A stretch of DNA of 64,000 nt from Pseudomonas sp. (GTDB lineage Bacteria > Pseudomonadota > Gammaproteobacteria > Pseudomonadales > Pseudomonadaceae), in contig NZ_JAUXMX010000024.1 of the NCBI RefSeq assembly GCF_030683065.1, forward strand, positions 52,643-116,642, in the 5' to 3' direction. How positions within the stretch are numbered: the first letter of the stretch is position 1; every line of letters starts with the position of its first letter. Below the pieces are notes generated by a model. It worked only from the letters and a program-made list of their open reading frames with translations, did not search any database and was not told the origin of the DNA. The translations under genes and the position numbers were made by a program. Positions 30,864 to 41,666 of the stretch are shown here, one piece after another.

Positions 30864-31655
30864 TCAGCTCAACGTGAAGTCATCTGCATCCAGGTAGGCA
30901 GCAAAGCGCTGCCGGTAGGCTGATAACTCGGCCGCATGGAGCCTCACACGGAAGACCCCATTTTTGGCCTGGGCAGCCAGCAGGCTATCACCCTGAAAAT
31001 CCAGCACCTGGCTATCACCGCTGTAGGCGTGGCCCTTGCCGTCCTCGCCGATGCGGTTAACCGCCGCCACATAACACAGGTTTTCGATGGCCCGCGCCGG
31101 CAGTAGGCGGTTCCAGTGATTGCGCCGCGTCGCCGGCCAATTAGCGGTGTAGAGCAGCAGGTCGGTGGTCTGTGGATCGCGACTCCACACCGGGAAACGC
31201 AGGTCGTAGCAGATCAGCGGGCGCACCTGCCAGCCGTTGACCTCCAGCAACACCTGCTCAGTGCCGGCGCTGTAGTGCTTGTGTTCACCTGCCATGCGGA
31301 ACAGATGACGTTTGTCATACTGCGCCACGCTACCATCCGGCCGCGCCCAGATCAGGCGATTGCGGTACGAGCCATCGGCGGCCTGGATAATCAGGCTGCC
31401 GGTGACCACGGCCTGCAGCGTCTGGGCCTGTTCGCACAGCCACTGGCTGGTCGGGCCATCTTCAGGCTCAGCCAACGCCACGCAATCCATTGAAAATCCC
31501 GTGCTGAACATCTCCGGCAGCACGATCAGATCGGCACCGCGCGCCTGCTCCAGCAGGCAAGCGAAATGCGCACGATTGGCGGCCGGGTCCTGCCACGCCA
31601 GCGTGGTCTGGATCAGCGCCAACTCAAGGTCAGGCAAGCCGCTTATATCGCGCAT
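30864..31655 (-). CDS. Carbon-nitrogen hydrolase, omega-amidase (YafV-like)
   Basis: 263-residue nitrilase-superfamily enzyme with the E-K-C triad: Glu48 in VLPEMFSTGFSMD, Lys in YDKRHLFRM, and Cys in RPLICYDLRFPVW. The sequence is of the YafV/Nit2 omega-amidase type, which hydrolyses 2-oxoglutaramate or 2-oxosuccinamate. Its start overlaps the end of the aminotransferase gene by 13 bases. The pair matches the known glutamine transaminase/omega-amidase couple used in methionine salvage. Confidence 0.9.
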   Translation of the reverse strand: MRDISGLPDLELALIQTTLAWQDPAANRAHFACLLEQARGADLIVLPEMFSTGFSMDCVALAEPEDGPTSQWLCEQAQTLQAVVTGSLIIQAADGSYRNRLIWARPDGSVAQYDKRHLFRMAGEHKHYSAGTEQVLLEVNGWQVRPLICYDLRFPVWSRDPQTTDLLLYTANWPATRRNHWNRLLPARAIENLCYVAAVNRIGEDGKGHAYSGDSQVLDFQGDSLLAAQAKNGVFRVRLHAAELSAYRQRFAAYLDADDFTLS

Positions 31656-32791
31656 AGTTTCTCCGCCGCCTGCCCCAGGGTGTCTTCACGTTTGGCAAAG
31701 CAGAAGCGCACCAGGCGCAAATCCGCAGGCGGGCTCTGGTAGAACACCGATACCGGAATCGCCGCCACGCCATGCTCGCGGGTCAGCCACTCGGCCATGG
31801 CGACATCATCCAGGTCACTGCGAATAGCCGAATAGTCGGCCAGCTGAAAATAGGTGCCAGCGGCGCGGGTGAAGGTAAAGCGCGAGGCGGCCAGCAGGTC
31901 GCAGAACAGATCACGTTTGGCCTGGTAGAACGCTGGCAATTGCTCGACGTGCTCAGGATGCTCGGCCATATAGTCGGCCAGCGCCCATTGCAGCGGCGTC
32001 ACGCCGCAGAAGCTGACGTACTGATGCACCTTGCGCAGCTCAACGCTTAAAGCTGGCGGCGCCACCACATAGCCGGTCTTCCAGCCGGTGACGTGATAGG
32101 TCTTGCCGAACGAGCTGACTACGAAGGCACGCTGATACAGCTCGTCGTGGCCAAGGATGCTGGCGTGTTCGACGCCATCGAACACCAGGTGCTCATAGAC
32201 CTCGTCACTGATCAGGTAGATATCGCACCCACGGATCAGCGCCGCCAACTGGTCCAGCTCAAACGCCGAGATCAGCGCGCCACTGGGGTTGTGCGGACTG
32301 TTGAGAATGATCAGGCGGGTCTTGTCACTCAGGGCATCAGCCAGCCGCTGCCAGTCAATGGCGAAGTCCGGCAGCGCCAGTGGCACATGCACGCAACGAC
32401 CACCGGCAAGCTCGACCGAGGGTTCGTAACTGTCGTAACAGGGATCGAAGACGATGACTTCATCGCCCGGCCGAATCAGCGCCTGGATCGCACAGAAAAT
32501 CCCCTGGGTCGCCCCCGGCGTGATGGTCACTTCAGTGTCGGCGCTGACACGACGGCCGTAACTGCGGGCAATCTTGGCCGCTACCTGCTCGCGCAAGGCC
32601 GGCAGGCCGGTCATCGGTGCGTACTGGTTATGCCCGGCGGCGATATGCCGGCCGACCGCCTCGCGCAGCGCCTGGGGCCCGTCGAAATCCGGAAAACCCT
32701 GGGACAGGTTGAGCGCGCCGGTTTCCACGGCGAGCTGCGACATGCGAGTAAAAATGGTGGTGCCTACGTTGGGCAGTTTGCTGATGATCAT
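31643..32791 (-). CDS. Methionine/glutamine-type class I aminotransferase (YbdL-like)
   Basis: 382-residue PLP fold-type I enzyme beginning MIISKLPNVGTTIFTRMSQLA, followed by LNLSQGFPDFDGP, a YbdL/kynurenine aminotransferase signature. The PLP Lys lies in VVSSFGKTYHVTGWKTGY, the Asn of LNSPHNPSG and the Asp-Tyr of YLISDEVYEHLVF contact the cofactor, and the terminal Arg is in LRLVRFCF. It probably transaminates methionine/KMTB with glutamine. The omega-amidase gene overlaps its 3' end, supporting that pathway. Confidence 0.9.
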   Translation of the reverse strand: MIISKLPNVGTTIFTRMSQLAVETGALNLSQGFPDFDGPQALREAVGRHIAAGHNQYAPMTGLPALREQVAAKIARSYGRRVSADTEVTITPGATQGIFCAIQALIRPGDEVIVFDPCYDSYEPSVELAGGRCVHVPLALPDFAIDWQRLADALSDKTRLIILNSPHNPSGALISAFELDQLAALIRGCDIYLISDEVYEHLVFDGVEHASILGHDELYQRAFVVSSFGKTYHVTGWKTGYVVAPPALSVELRKVHQYVSFCGVTPLQWALADYMAEHPEHVEQLPAFYQAKRDLFCDLLAASRFTFTRAAGTYFQLADYSAIRSDLDDVAMAEWLTREHGVAAIPVSVFYQSPPADLRLVRFCFAKREDTLGQAAEKLCAI

Positions 32792-32868
32792 CGCTGACGA
32801 TATCCCTGGATCAAGCGCCGAGCATGAGCGCTACTGATGCGGCAGGATAGCCGATCGACCAGAGACGC

Positions 32869-32892
32869 AAAAGGCACCCGAAGGTGCCTTTA
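32869..32892 (-). terminator. Terminator after der
   Basis: AAAGGCACC and GGTGCCTTT pair around a 4-base loop, 21 bases past the der stop. The A- and T-flanked stem lies between der and the aminotransferase operon, both leftward. Confidence 0.65.
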
Positions 32893-32912
32893 TAGAGGGT
32901 AGCGCAGCAAGC

Positions 32913-34385
32913 CTAGCGCTTGTCCTTGCGCTTCTTCTCGGCCTTCTTGTGGTGCGTCATCATCCGGCGTTTTTTGTTCACCTGACGGTCGGTAAGGGTG
33001 TTCTTGTTGCCCTCGTAGGGGTTCTCGCCGCCCTTGAACTCGATGCGGATCGGTGTACCGACCAGCTTGAGTACACGCCTGTAGGTGTTCTCCAGATAGC
33101 GCACATAGGACTTGGGCACCGAATCGACCTGGTTGCCGTGGATCACGATCAGCGGCGGGTTGGCGCCACCGAGGTGAGCATAACGCAGCTTGATCCGGCG
33201 ATTGTTGACCATAGGCGGCGCGTGATCGCCAACCGCGTCCTCAAGAATCTGGGTCAGGCGGTTGGTCGGCCAGCGGGTGATTGCCGACTTGAACGAGTCC
33301 TGCACCGACTTGTACAGATGTCCGACGCCAGTGCCATGCAAGGCCGAGATGAAGTGAATGTCGGCGAAGTCGACGAAGAACAACCGACGCTGCAGCTCAA
33401 CCTTCACATAATCGCGCTCGCTAGGCTCCATGCCGTCCCACTTGTTCAGTGCGATGACCAGAGCGCGACCGCTTTCCAGCACGAAGCCAAGCAGGTTGAG
33501 GTCGTGATCGACCACCCCTTCGCGGGCATCCATAACGAATACCACGACGTTGGAGTCCTGGATCGCCTGCAGGGTTTTCACCACCGAGAATTTTTCTACC
33601 GCTTCGAAGATCTTGCCGCGACGGCGTACGCCGGCAGTATCGATCAGGGTGTACTTTTCGTCGTCGCGCTCGAACGGAATATAGATGCTGTCGCGGGTGG
33701 TGCCAGGCTGGTCATAAACGATCACTCGGTCTTCGCCGAGCATGCGGTTGACCAGGGTCGACTTACCAACGTTAGGCCGGCCGATGATCGCCAGCTTGAT
33801 GCCGTCCTTCTCGCTCGGGCCGGGAATACGCTTGGCTTCCTGGCCTTCGAGGACAACTTCCTCTTCCTCGCCTTCTTGCAGTTCGGAGTCATCCTTGGGG
33901 AAGGAGCCCAGCACGGCTTCGAGCATCTGGGTGATGCCGCGCCCATGAGCGCCGGCAATCGCCAGGGACTCGCCCATGCCCATGGAAGCAAATTCGGCGC
34001 GCGCCAAATCCGGGTCGATATTGTCGACCTTGTTGATCACCAAAAAGCTCTGCTTGTTGCGTCGGCGCAGGTGCTCGCCAATCATCTGGTCCGAGGCCGA
34101 CAAACCGGCACGCGCGTCAACCATGAACAGCACGGCATCGGCCTCTTCGATGGCCTGCAGCGACTGCTCGGCCATCTTCGCGTCGATACCTTCTTCGTCA
34201 CCGGAGATACCGCCGGTGTCGATGACGATATAGGTTCGCCCCTGCCACTTGGCCTCGCCGTATTGGCGATCTCGGGTCAGACCGGACAGGTCGCCGACAA
34301 TCGCGTCGCGGCTTTTGGTCAAGCGGTTAAATAAGGTGGACTTGCCGACGTTAGGGCGGCCCACCAGGGCAATTACGGGAACCAT
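32913..34385 (-). CDS. der: Ribosome biogenesis GTPase Der (EngA)
   Basis: 490 residues from the ATG at 34385 ([17 protein letters not shown]) with a GGAGAG ribosome site. Two tandem GTPase domains are clear: the first has GRPNVGKST at ~9-17 and DTGG, the second has [15 protein letters not shown] after ~200 with DTAGVRRRG and NKWD. An acidic linker ([12 protein letters not shown]) joins them. A KH-like domain and a Lys/Arg-rich tail ([11 protein letters not shown]) follow. Der is essential for 50S subunit maturation. A terminator separates it from bamB upstream. Confidence 0.97.
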   Translation of the reverse strand: MVPVIALVGRPNVGKSTLFNRLTKSRDAIVGDLSGLTRDRQYGEAKWQGRTYIVIDTGGISGDEEGIDAKMAEQSLQAIEEADAVLFMVDARAGLSASDQMIGEHLRRRNKQSFLVINKVDNIDPDLARAEFASMGMGESLAIAGAHGRGITQMLEAVLGSFPKDDSELQEGEEEEVVLEGQEAKRIPGPSEKDGIKLAIIGRPNVGKSTLVNRMLGEDRVIVYDQPGTTRDSIYIPFERDDEKYTLIDTAGVRRRGKIFEAVEKFSVVKTLQAIQDSNVVVFVMDAREGVVDHDLNLLGFVLESGRALVIALNKWDGMEPSERDYVKVELQRRLFFVDFADIHFISALHGTGVGHLYKSVQDSFKSAITRWPTNRLTQILEDAVGDHAPPMVNNRRIKLRYAHLGGANPPLIVIHGNQVDSVPKSYVRYLENTYRRVLKLVGTPIRIEFKGGENPYEGNKNTLTDRQVNKKRRMMTHHKKAEKKRKDKR

Positions 34386-34406
34386 TAGGCTCTCCACTTC
34401 GTTATT

Positions 34407-34442
34407 TCAAAAAATACAAAAGCCGCTGCAGGTGCAGCGGCC
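34407..34442 (-). terminator. Intrinsic terminator between bamB and der
   Basis: On the minus strand GCCGCTGC and GCAGCGGC form an 8-base-pair stem followed by TTTTGTATTTTTT. It would end the leftward transcript after bamB, giving der a partly separate transcript. Confidence 0.7.
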
Positions 34443-34513
34443 GGAATTCACAGCTCGACGTGGCGAGCTACACCGCCTTGCGGTGCAGCAGAGCCACGCC
34501 GGCTAGCAGTGGG

Positions 34514-35653
34514 TCACTTGATCGTCAACGCGACTAGTTTGCCACCATTACCAAAGGCATACAGCCAATTACCGACCACCAGCGGGCGAGCGCGCAGGCC
34601 ATCGCTATCAATGCGCTCACGACCGACAAAGCGTCCATCTACCTGACTGATCAGGTGCAGATAACCTTCCAGATCGCCAAAGGCCAGGTAGCTGGAGAAC
34701 ACTTCGGGCGCCGACAGCTGACGACGCGCCAGGGCATCGTTGCTCCACAGTGCCGAAGCGGAACGCTCGTCGATGCCTTCTACAGTACCGTTGGCCAGGC
34801 TGACGTAAACGTTGCCGAAGCCTTGGGCTACGCCCACAGAACTGGATGCTTCACGCTGCCACAGCACTCGCCCGCTTTCCATATCCAGCGCAGCAACACG
34901 GCCCTGATAGCTGACAACATACAGATTGCCACCCGACAGCAGCAAGCCGCCGTCGATGTCTACAACCCGCTCAAGCTCGGAGCGCCCTTGTGGAATCGCT
35001 ACGCGCTGCTCCCAAACCGGGATGCCACGCCGAGCATCGAGTGCAATGACCTTGCCACTGGAAAGGCCCGCAATTGCCAGGCTATTGGTCAGCACTGGGC
35101 TGCCAGTGCCGCGCAACGTCAGGACTGCCGGGGTGTTTTCAAAGATCCAGCGCTGGCTACCGGTGTCGGCATCCAGGGCAATCAAACGATCATCCTGAGT
35201 CTGTACCAGTACGATATCGCCATTGATCGCCGGAGCTGACAGTACTTCGCTGGTAACCCGCGAGCGCCACTTTTCTTCACCGCTGCTGGCATCCAGGGCA
35301 ATGATCTCGCCCTTCAGAGTACCGACAACCACCAAGCCGTAACCGCTACCAACTGCGCCAGAAACCGGCAGATCCAGGTCTTCTTTCCAGAGAACCTTGC
35401 CGGTCATGCGGTCGAGCGCCATTACCAGGCCTTCGACATCGGCGGCATAAATGCTGTCGCCCTCGATAGCGGGGACCAGCATGTTGAATGTCTTACCCTG
35501 GCCCTTGCCAATTGAGCGGCTCCACTCCTTGTTCAGCTGCACCTCTCTCTCGAACTTGGGCAGCTCGGCCGGGGGAAGTTCCTTCTTACTGTTGCTGCTG
35601 CAACCCACAGCCAAAACGGCCAGGGCCAGCAGTGCGGCATTTTTCCAACGCAT
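34514..35653 (-). CDS. bamB: Outer-membrane assembly lipoprotein BamB
   Basis: 379 residues from the ATG at 35653 (MRWKNAALLALAVLAVGCSS) with lipobox LAVGC. The rest is an eight-bladed PQQ-type beta-propeller; recurring blade motifs such as VLWKEDLDL, EKWRSRV, QRWIFEN and VLWQREAS are visible. BamB helps BamA insert beta-barrel proteins into the outer membrane. It lies 4 bases after yfgM, the usual yfgM–bamB–der arrangement. Confidence 0.95.
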   Translation of the reverse strand: MRWKNAALLALAVLAVGCSSNSKKELPPAELPKFEREVQLNKEWSRSIGKGQGKTFNMLVPAIEGDSIYAADVEGLVMALDRMTGKVLWKEDLDLPVSGAVGSGYGLVVVGTLKGEIIALDASSGEEKWRSRVTSEVLSAPAINGDIVLVQTQDDRLIALDADTGSQRWIFENTPAVLTLRGTGSPVLTNSLAIAGLSSGKVIALDARRGIPVWEQRVAIPQGRSELERVVDIDGGLLLSGGNLYVVSYQGRVAALDMESGRVLWQREASSSVGVAQGFGNVYVSLANGTVEGIDERSASALWSNDALARRQLSAPEVFSSYLAFGDLEGYLHLISQVDGRFVGRERIDSDGLRARPLVVGNWLYAFGNGGKLVALTIK

Positions 35654-35657
35654 CACG

Positions 35658-36302
35658 TCACGCATCCCCTTTGGCCAAATCGTCAAGCTTCATTTGCAGA
35701 CCGCCGACAGCAGCCTCTTCGTCGAGCGCTGCCTTGGCTTTAACATAGGCCGCATGGGCATCATCGTTACGCCCCAACTGCACCAACAAGTCGCCTTTAA
35801 GCTCTTCACGACTGGCGAGATAAGCCTGATCGGCATCACCCTCAAGCAGCGTGAGTGCTTCTTCAAGTTTTTCCTGCGCGGCCAGAACACGGGCCAGACG
35901 CTGGCGGGCCAATTCAGCCAAGGTGTCGTCCACAGGCTTATCGACAATCGCTTGCAACTCGGCCACAGCGTCATCCAGCTTGCCGGATTCGACCGCCACT
36001 TTGGCAACGAACAGGCTGCCGTATTGGGCATAGTGAGTGCCGGCAAAATCGCTTTTGAGCGTATTGGCCAGTTCGATAACCTTGGCCGGATCAGGCTGGC
36101 CACTCGGGTTCAACGCAGTTTCCAGCAATTGCTGATAAACCATCGAAGCACCATGAGACTGGTTAGTCTGGTATTTCTGCCAGCCCTGCCAGCCAAACAC
36201 CACTACCAGCGCCAATACGCTGCCGGTGAGCAATGGCTTGCCGTTGCGCTGCCACCACTCCTTGACTACCGCCAGCTCTTCATCATCGGTACGCGAAACC
36301 AC
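35658..36302 (-). CDS. YfgM-like ancillary SecYEG translocon subunit
   Basis: 214 residues. A short cytoplasmic segment (EELAVVKEWWQRNGKPLLTG) leads to one membrane helix (SVLALVVVFGWQGW) and a periplasmic TPR-rich domain. The family (YfgM/TPR_21) interacts with SecYEG and PpiD in E. coli. It lies in the hisS–yfgM–bamB–der run, 38 bases after hisS. Confidence 0.92.
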   Translation of the reverse strand: MVSRTDDEELAVVKEWWQRNGKPLLTGSVLALVVVFGWQGWQKYQTNQSHGASMVYQQLLETALNPSGQPDPAKVIELANTLKSDFAGTHYAQYGSLFVAKVAVESGKLDDAVAELQAIVDKPVDDTLAELARQRLARVLAAQEKLEEALTLLEGDADQAYLASREELKGDLLVQLGRNDDAHAAYVKAKAALDEEAAVGGLQMKLDDLAKGDA

Positions 36303-36340
36303 CCCAGTTACTCCTATTCGCTAAAACGCTTAACAGCCTG

Positions 36341-37630
36341 TCAGGCCTGCAAGACGCAGGACGCCAAATGCTCGGCTAATGCCGCCCAGGCGATGCTTTG
36401 TTGTTCACCCTGGCCGCGCAGCGGCTTGCAACCTACCACTTGCTGGGCCAGTTCGTCTTCACCCATGACCAAGGCGTAAAGGGCGCCGCTCTTGTCGGCC
36501 TTTTTCAATTGACTCTTGAAACTGCCGGAGCCCGCATTGACCTGCAAGCGCAGACCCGGCAGCTGATCACGCAGACGCTCGGCCAGGGTCAACGCCGCCA
36601 GTTCCGCCGGCTCACCCAGCGCACACAGGTAGACATCAACCTGTCGGGCGATTTCTGTCGGCACTTTATCCAGGGTTTCGATCAGCAGCACCAGGCGCTC
36701 GATACCCATGGCGAAGCCCACGCCCGGCGTCGGCTTACCGCCCATTTGCTCGACCAGGCCATCGTAGCGACCACCCGCGCAGACGGTGCCTTGGGCGCCA
36801 AGCTGATCGGTCACCCACTCGAACACCGTCTTGCTGTAGTAATCCAGGCCACGCACCAGCTTGGGATTGATCACATAGGGAACGCCAGCCGCATCAAGAC
36901 GCGCCCTCAGGCCATCGAAATGCACCTGCGATTCAACGTCCAGGTAATCGGCCAGCTTCGGCGCATCGACCAGCAACGCCTGGGTCTGCTCATTCTTGCT
37001 ATCGAGCACACGCAGTGGATTGCTGGTCATGCGCCGACGGCTGTCTTCGTCGAGCAGATCAGCTCGGGCCGTGAGGTACTCGACCAGGGCATCGCGATAG
37101 ATCGCCCGCGCCGCGCTGGTACCCAGGCTGTTCAACTCCAGGGTGACCGCATCACGAATACCCAGCAGGCCCCATAGGCGCCAGGTCAGAATGATCAACT
37201 CGGCGTCGATGTCCGGGCCATCGATATTGAAGACTTCGACACCGATCTGGTGGAACTGACGATAGCGCCCCTTCTGCGGGCGCTCGTGGCGAAACATCGG
37301 CCCGATGTACCAGAGCTTCTGGGTCTGCCCGCCGCCGGCCAGGCCGTGCTCAAGCACTGCGCGCACACAGGCGGCGGTACCTTCCGGACGCAGGGTCAGG
37401 GAGTCGCCGTTGCGATCCTCGAAGGTGTACATCTCTTTTTCGACAATATCGGTGACTTCGCCGATCGAACGCTTGAACAACTCGGTGAACTCGACGATCG
37501 GCATACGGATCTGCCGATAGCCATAGCCATCCAGCAGGCACGCCACGCTGTCTTCAAAGTAACGCCAGAGCGGAGTCTGCTCGGGCAGGATATCGTTCAT
37601 GCCACGGATGGCTTGCAGGGACTTGCTCAA
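36341..37630 (-). CDS. hisS: Histidyl-tRNA synthetase
   Basis: 429-residue class II synthetase charging tRNA-His. It begins [16 protein letters not shown]. Motif 2 is in [20 protein letters not shown], the HisA motif is [13 protein letters not shown], and motif 3 is [12 protein letters not shown]. The C-terminal anticodon-binding domain follows. It starts 18 bases after ispG and appears to be in one operon with rodZ, ispG, yfgM and bamB. Confidence 0.97.
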   Translation of the reverse strand: MSKSLQAIRGMNDILPEQTPLWRYFEDSVACLLDGYGYRQIRMPIVEFTELFKRSIGEVTDIVEKEMYTFEDRNGDSLTLRPEGTAACVRAVLEHGLAGGGQTQKLWYIGPMFRHERPQKGRYRQFHQIGVEVFNIDGPDIDAELIILTWRLWGLLGIRDAVTLELNSLGTSAARAIYRDALVEYLTARADLLDEDSRRRMTSNPLRVLDSKNEQTQALLVDAPKLADYLDVESQVHFDGLRARLDAAGVPYVINPKLVRGLDYYSKTVFEWVTDQLGAQGTVCAGGRYDGLVEQMGGKPTPGVGFAMGIERLVLLIETLDKVPTEIARQVDVYLCALGEPAELAALTLAERLRDQLPGLRLQVNAGSGSFKSQLKKADKSGALYALVMGEDELAQQVVGCKPLRGQGEQQSIAWAALAEHLASCVLQA

Positions 37631-37648
37631 TTCATTTCCTTAACAGGG

Positions 37649-38761
37649 TTAGCTGCGCACGATAACCGCGGCGTCAGCAGCGACCTTCTCGGCCGCCTTC
37701 TGGCGTATCAGCTTTTCCAGCTCATCCACCAGGTTGTCGTTGCCCAGCTTCTGTGACGGCTTGCCATCGATATAGATCAGGTTGCTCGGCGAGCCACCAG
37801 TCAGGCCGATGTCCGCCTCTTTGGCTTCGCCCGGGCCGTTGACCACGCAACCGATAACCGCTACATCAAGCGGTACCAGCAGATCTTCCAGGCGATTTTC
37901 AAGCTCGTTCATGGTCTTCACAACATCGAAGTTCTGCCGCGAGCAGCTTGGGCAGGCGATGAAATTGATCCCGCGCGAACGCAGGCGCAGCGACTTGAGA
38001 ATATCGAAGCCGACCTTGATCTCTTCCACCGGGTCAGCGGCCAAGGAGATACGGATGGTATCGCCAATCCCCTCGGCCAGCAGCATACCCAGGCCCACAG
38101 CCGACTTCACCGTGCCGGAACGCAGCCCACCAGCCTCGGTGATGCCCAGGTGCAACGGTTGTTCGATCTGTTTGGACAGCAACCGATAAGCCTCCACGGC
38201 CATGAACACATCGGAGGCTTTGACGCTGACCTTGAAGTCCGGGAAATTCAGACGATCCAGATGCTCGACATGGCGCAACGCTGACTCAACCAAGGCTTCT
38301 GGGGTCGGCTCGCCGTACTTTTTCTGCAAATCTTTCTCAAGCGAGCCCGCGTTGACCCCGATGCGAATCGAAATACCGCGATCACGCGCCGCCTCGACCA
38401 CCGCCTTGACCCGGTCTGGGCGGCCAATGTTGCCTGGATTGATGCGCAGGCAATCAACACCTAGCTCGGCAACCCGCAGAGCGATCTGGTAGTCGAAGTG
38501 GATATCCGCCACCAGCGGCAGACTGACCAGTTGCTTGATCCGGCCAAAGGCTTCGGCAGCGTCCATGTCCGGTACTGATATGCGCACGATATCGGCGCCG
38601 GCATCTTGCAGGCGACGAACCTGAGCCACGGTTGCGGCCACATCGTTGGTATTGGTATTGGTCATGCTCTGAACAGCAATAGGCGCGTCACCACCCACCG
38701 GGACCGAGCCAACCCAAATCTTGCGCGTCAGGCGACGCTTGATCGGCGATTCGCAATGCAT
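37649..38761 (-). CDS. ispG: (E)-4-hydroxy-3-methylbut-2-enyl-diphosphate synthase IspG
   Basis: The penultimate enzyme of the MEP isoprenoid pathway. 370 residues from the ATG at 38761 ([10 protein letters not shown]), one base after the rodZ stop. A GTG four codons upstream would overlap rodZ and lacks a good ribosome site. The TIM barrel has [12 protein letters not shown] and INPGNIG. The 4Fe-4S ligands are in [10 protein letters not shown] and [14 protein letters not shown]. Confidence 0.96.
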   Translation of the reverse strand: MHCESPIKRRLTRKIWVGSVPVGGDAPIAVQSMTNTNTNDVAATVAQVRRLQDAGADIVRISVPDMDAAEAFGRIKQLVSLPLVADIHFDYQIALRVAELGVDCLRINPGNIGRPDRVKAVVEAARDRGISIRIGVNAGSLEKDLQKKYGEPTPEALVESALRHVEHLDRLNFPDFKVSVKASDVFMAVEAYRLLSKQIEQPLHLGITEAGGLRSGTVKSAVGLGMLLAEGIGDTIRISLAADPVEEIKVGFDILKSLRLRSRGINFIACPSCSRQNFDVVKTMNELENRLEDLLVPLDVAVIGCVVNGPGEAKEADIGLTGGSPSNLIYIDGKPSQKLGNDNLVDELEKLIRQKAAEKVAADAAVIVRS

Positions 38762-38762
38762 G

Positions 38763-39710
38763 CTACTGACCACCCAACTTTATGCGTGCGGTTTCACCCG
38801 TGGTAAAGGCCGCCAAGTCGACGGCCTGGCCGTTGTAGCTCACTTGCGCGCCACGGGCAAAGCCCAGCCGCAGCTCTAGGGGGGCCTTGCCGACCAGTTG
38901 CAGGCTCTCGCCCTTGCGCTTGAGCGCACTGAACAGCACCGTGCCACCGGCATCAGTCACCTGGGCCCAGCAGTCAGCAACAAAATTGACATCGACCCTG
39001 CCCTCGCCCGCAGCAATAACAGGCGAATCACCCGTGCCTGCAGGCACAGCAACTGGTTCGAGTTGCGCCACCCCTGCAGCCGGTTCAACCGCGGCAGCTA
39101 TCGGCTCGGCTGCGCTGTTCAGCTCTGCGGTTTCTTCAGCAGTGGCAGGTGCGAGACTCAACTCAGTCGTGCCCTGGGCTGCAAGCACGGCCTGGTCTTC
39201 CGGCTCATCCAGGGGGTGAACTTGCGTCGTGCCATCGGCACCCTCCACTTCAAACTGTTCAAAACTGGCGACCGGGGACTCATTGGCATGGCGCTCGGCC
39301 TGGCCTTGCCACCAATAGAAGCCGACCACAGCAAGCACCACCAGGGCGGTAAAGCTGACGAAGCGCAGAATGCTTTGCGAGTAGCGTACTGGCTCTTCAA
39401 TATGCCCCAGGCTATGCACATCGCTGCCCACAGCATCGCTGCCGGTAAACTGATCGAACTCCATTACCAGACGTTCCTGATCCATGCCGAGGATTTTTGC
39501 ATAAGCACGGACATAGCCACGGGCAAAGGTATTGCCCGGCAACTTATCGAACGCTCCAGCTTCGACCTGACTCAAGCGCAGTGGCGTGAGGTTGAGCTGA
39601 GCGGCCACTTCATCGACGGTCCAACCCTTGCCCTCGCGGCTCTCGCGCAGTGAGTCACCGGGATTGACGCGCTGGGCAGTTACAACTTCAGGATGCGCCG
39701 CTTTCATCAT
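38763..39710 (-). CDS. rodZ: Cytoskeletal/morphogenesis protein RodZ
   Basis: 315 residues. The N-terminal HTH_25 domain ([46 protein letters not shown]) binds MreB. One membrane helix ([18 protein letters not shown]) is at ~115-135. An Ala/Glu/Pro-rich linker leads to the C-terminal DUF4115 domain ([15 protein letters not shown]). RodZ links MreB to the elongasome. The start overlaps the pilW stop (ATGA); an in-frame Met follows immediately (MMK). Confidence 0.94.
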   Translation of the reverse strand: MMKAAHPEVVTAQRVNPGDSLRESREGKGWTVDEVAAQLNLTPLRLSQVEAGAFDKLPGNTFARGYVRAYAKILGMDQERLVMEFDQFTGSDAVGSDVHSLGHIEEPVRYSQSILRFVSFTALVVLAVVGFYWWQGQAERHANESPVASFEQFEVEGADGTTQVHPLDEPEDQAVLAAQGTTELSLAPATAEETAELNSAAEPIAAAVEPAAGVAQLEPVAVPAGTGDSPVIAAGEGRVDVNFVADCWAQVTDAGGTVLFSALKRKGESLQLVGKAPLELRLGFARGAQVSYNGQAVDLAAFTTGETARIKLGGQ

Positions 39711-40471
39711 TGCTCCGACAGATATTGCTGATATTCCGGCGTACCGGGATAAAGACGCTTCAATTGCAGGCCCAGGCTGGCAGCCTTGTCGCGATCCTCG
39801 AAAATGGTCGCCAGGCTCGCACCGAGCAACAGGCTACGCGCATTCTGCTCGGCCAGCAGGCTGTAACTGTCGTAATACCCACGGGCCGGCACATATTGCC
39901 GCTCCTCGAAGTGAATCACGGCCATTTCGAGCAACGCCCTTGGTTGGCGGCTATTGAGGCGCAGCGAGCGCTCCAGGTAAGCCTTTGCCTGCTCTCGCTG
40001 GTTGAGCTTCATGGCCGTCAAGCCAAGGTTCTCGAACACCCGCGAACGCTCTGGGTACAGCGTATCGAGGGACGCTTTCTGATAATGCTCAAGCGCCTCC
40101 TGGTAACGCTCCTGCTCGAACAGAAAACCACCATAATTATTCAGCAGCCGGGCATCGCTACTGCGCTGAGACAGCGCCTTGCGGTAATGCTCATCGGCCA
40201 GCTTGTATTCCATTTCGCGCTGAAACACCAACGCCAGCGCGGCATGCGCATCAGCGCTGGATGGATCAAGGTCGAGTGCTTTTTTCAACGGCACCTTGGC
40301 GCGTTCGCCAGCGCCTTGCTGCAAATAGCCGATCCCCAGCTGGATGTAGGCATCACGCGCATCATCACGGCCCTTGCCGGTTCTCATCGGGTCGACGTTG
40401 CCTGTCGACACACAGCCAGCCAACAGGCTGGCGAGTAACAAGAACAGCGCTGGGCGCAGGGTCATGGGCAT
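39707..40471 (-). CDS. pilW: Type IV pilus assembly/stability lipoprotein PilW (PilF)
   Basis: 254 residues from the ATG at 40471 (MPMTLRPALFLLLASLLAGC), GAAGTGAGG ribosome site, with lipobox LLAGC. About six TPR repeats follow (YIQLGIGYLQQGAGERAKVP, AHAALALVFQREMEYKLADE and onwards). In Pseudomonas this protein, called PilF, targets the PilQ secretin to the outer membrane. It is in the rlmN–pilW–rodZ–ispG cluster, coupled to rodZ. Confidence 0.94.
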   Translation of the reverse strand: MPMTLRPALFLLLASLLAGCVSTGNVDPMRTGKGRDDARDAYIQLGIGYLQQGAGERAKVPLKKALDLDPSSADAHAALALVFQREMEYKLADEHYRKALSQRSSDARLLNNYGGFLFEQERYQEALEHYQKASLDTLYPERSRVFENLGLTAMKLNQREQAKAYLERSLRLNSRQPRALLEMAVIHFEERQYVPARGYYDSYSLLAEQNARSLLLGASLATIFEDRDKAASLGLQLKRLYPGTPEYQQYLSEQ

Positions 40472-40478
40472 CCTCACT

Positions 40479-41642
40479 TCAAGATTGATTGGCGGCGGGA
40501 CTCGGCGTTTCAGCCTCGCTACCGAGATCGAGCAGTGCCAGTTCACGCACTGCAATGTAGCGTTCGCTGCGACGAGTACGGTCCATCACCTGACCGACCA
40601 ACTGGCCGCAAGCAGCATCGATGTCTTCGCCGCGCGTTGTGCGCACGGTGACATTGTGCCCGGCTTTATGCAGCAGATCCTGGAAACGGCGGATTGCATT
40701 GTTGCTCGGCCGCTCGTAACCCGAATGAGGGAAGGGATTAAACGGGATTAAATTAATCTTGCAAGGCACATTTTCGAGAAGTGCGATCATCTCTTCAGCA
40801 TGCCCAGGCTGATCGTTGATGTCCTTGAGCAAGGTGTACTCGATTGTAAGTACACGTTTCTCACCGAGGCGCGATACATAGCGCTGGCAGGCCGCCAGCA
40901 ACATCGCCAGCGGATACTTCTTGTTGATCGGCACCAACTGGTTGCGCAACTCATCGTTCGGCGCGTGCAACGACAGCGCCAGGGATACGTCGATGACTTC
41001 GCCCAGTTTATCGATCATCGGCACCACGCCCGAGGTGGACAAGGTCACCTTGCGCTTGGAGATGCCATAGCCGAGGTCGTCCATCATGATTTTCATGGCG
41101 GCGACCACGTTGTCGAAATTCAGCAACGGCTCGCCCATCCCCATCATCACCACATTGGTGATGGCACGGTCGACCCTGGCCGGCACACTGCCGAATGACT
41201 TATTGGCGATCCACACCTGACCGATCACTTCGGCAGCCGTCAGATCGCTATTGAAACCCTGCTTGCCAGTGGAGCAAAAACTGCAATCCAGTGCGCAACC
41301 AGCCTGTGACGACACACACAGGGTGCCACGCGAGCCTTGCGGGATATACACGGTCTCCACACAACTGCCTGACGCCACTCGCACTACCCACTTGCGCGTG
41401 CCATCAGTCGAAATATCTTCGCTGACCACTTCCGGGCCACGAATTTCAGCACAGGTCTTGAGCTTTTCACGCAAGACCTTGCTGACATTGCTCATGACAT
41501 CGAAATCATCGACGCCAAAGTGGTGAATCCATTTCATCAACTGACCGGCACGGAAACGTTTTTCCCCGATGTCCTCGAAGAATTGTTCCATTTCTGCCTG
41601 AGTCAGACCCAGCAGATTGATTTTTCCGGTAGCTTCAGTCAT
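40479..41642 (-). CDS. rlmN: Dual-specificity rRNA/tRNA methyltransferase RlmN
   Basis: A radical-SAM enzyme that methylates C2 of A2503 in 23S rRNA and A37 in some tRNAs. 387 residues. The radical-SAM cluster motif is in [15 protein letters not shown], and the SAM-binding GGEP-like motif is [12 protein letters not shown]. The resolving cysteines are in SQAGC upstream and [14 protein letters not shown] at the C-terminus. It lies 24 bases after ndk. Confidence 0.96.
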   Translation of the reverse strand: MTEATGKINLLGLTQAEMEQFFEDIGEKRFRAGQLMKWIHHFGVDDFDVMSNVSKVLREKLKTCAEIRGPEVVSEDISTDGTRKWVVRVASGSCVETVYIPQGSRGTLCVSSQAGCALDCSFCSTGKQGFNSDLTAAEVIGQVWIANKSFGSVPARVDRAITNVVMMGMGEPLLNFDNVVAAMKIMMDDLGYGISKRKVTLSTSGVVPMIDKLGEVIDVSLALSLHAPNDELRNQLVPINKKYPLAMLLAACQRYVSRLGEKRVLTIEYTLLKDINDQPGHAEEMIALLENVPCKINLIPFNPFPHSGYERPSNNAIRRFQDLLHKAGHNVTVRTTRGEDIDAACGQLVGQVMDRTRRSERYIAVRELALLDLGSEAETPSPAANQS

Positions 41643-41666
41643 GGCTTCACCCTCGCACGCGTCGCC

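Noticed and set aside
32949..34334. 461-codon plus-strand ORF over der
   Set aside because: Shadow of Der; the minus strand has both GTPase domains.
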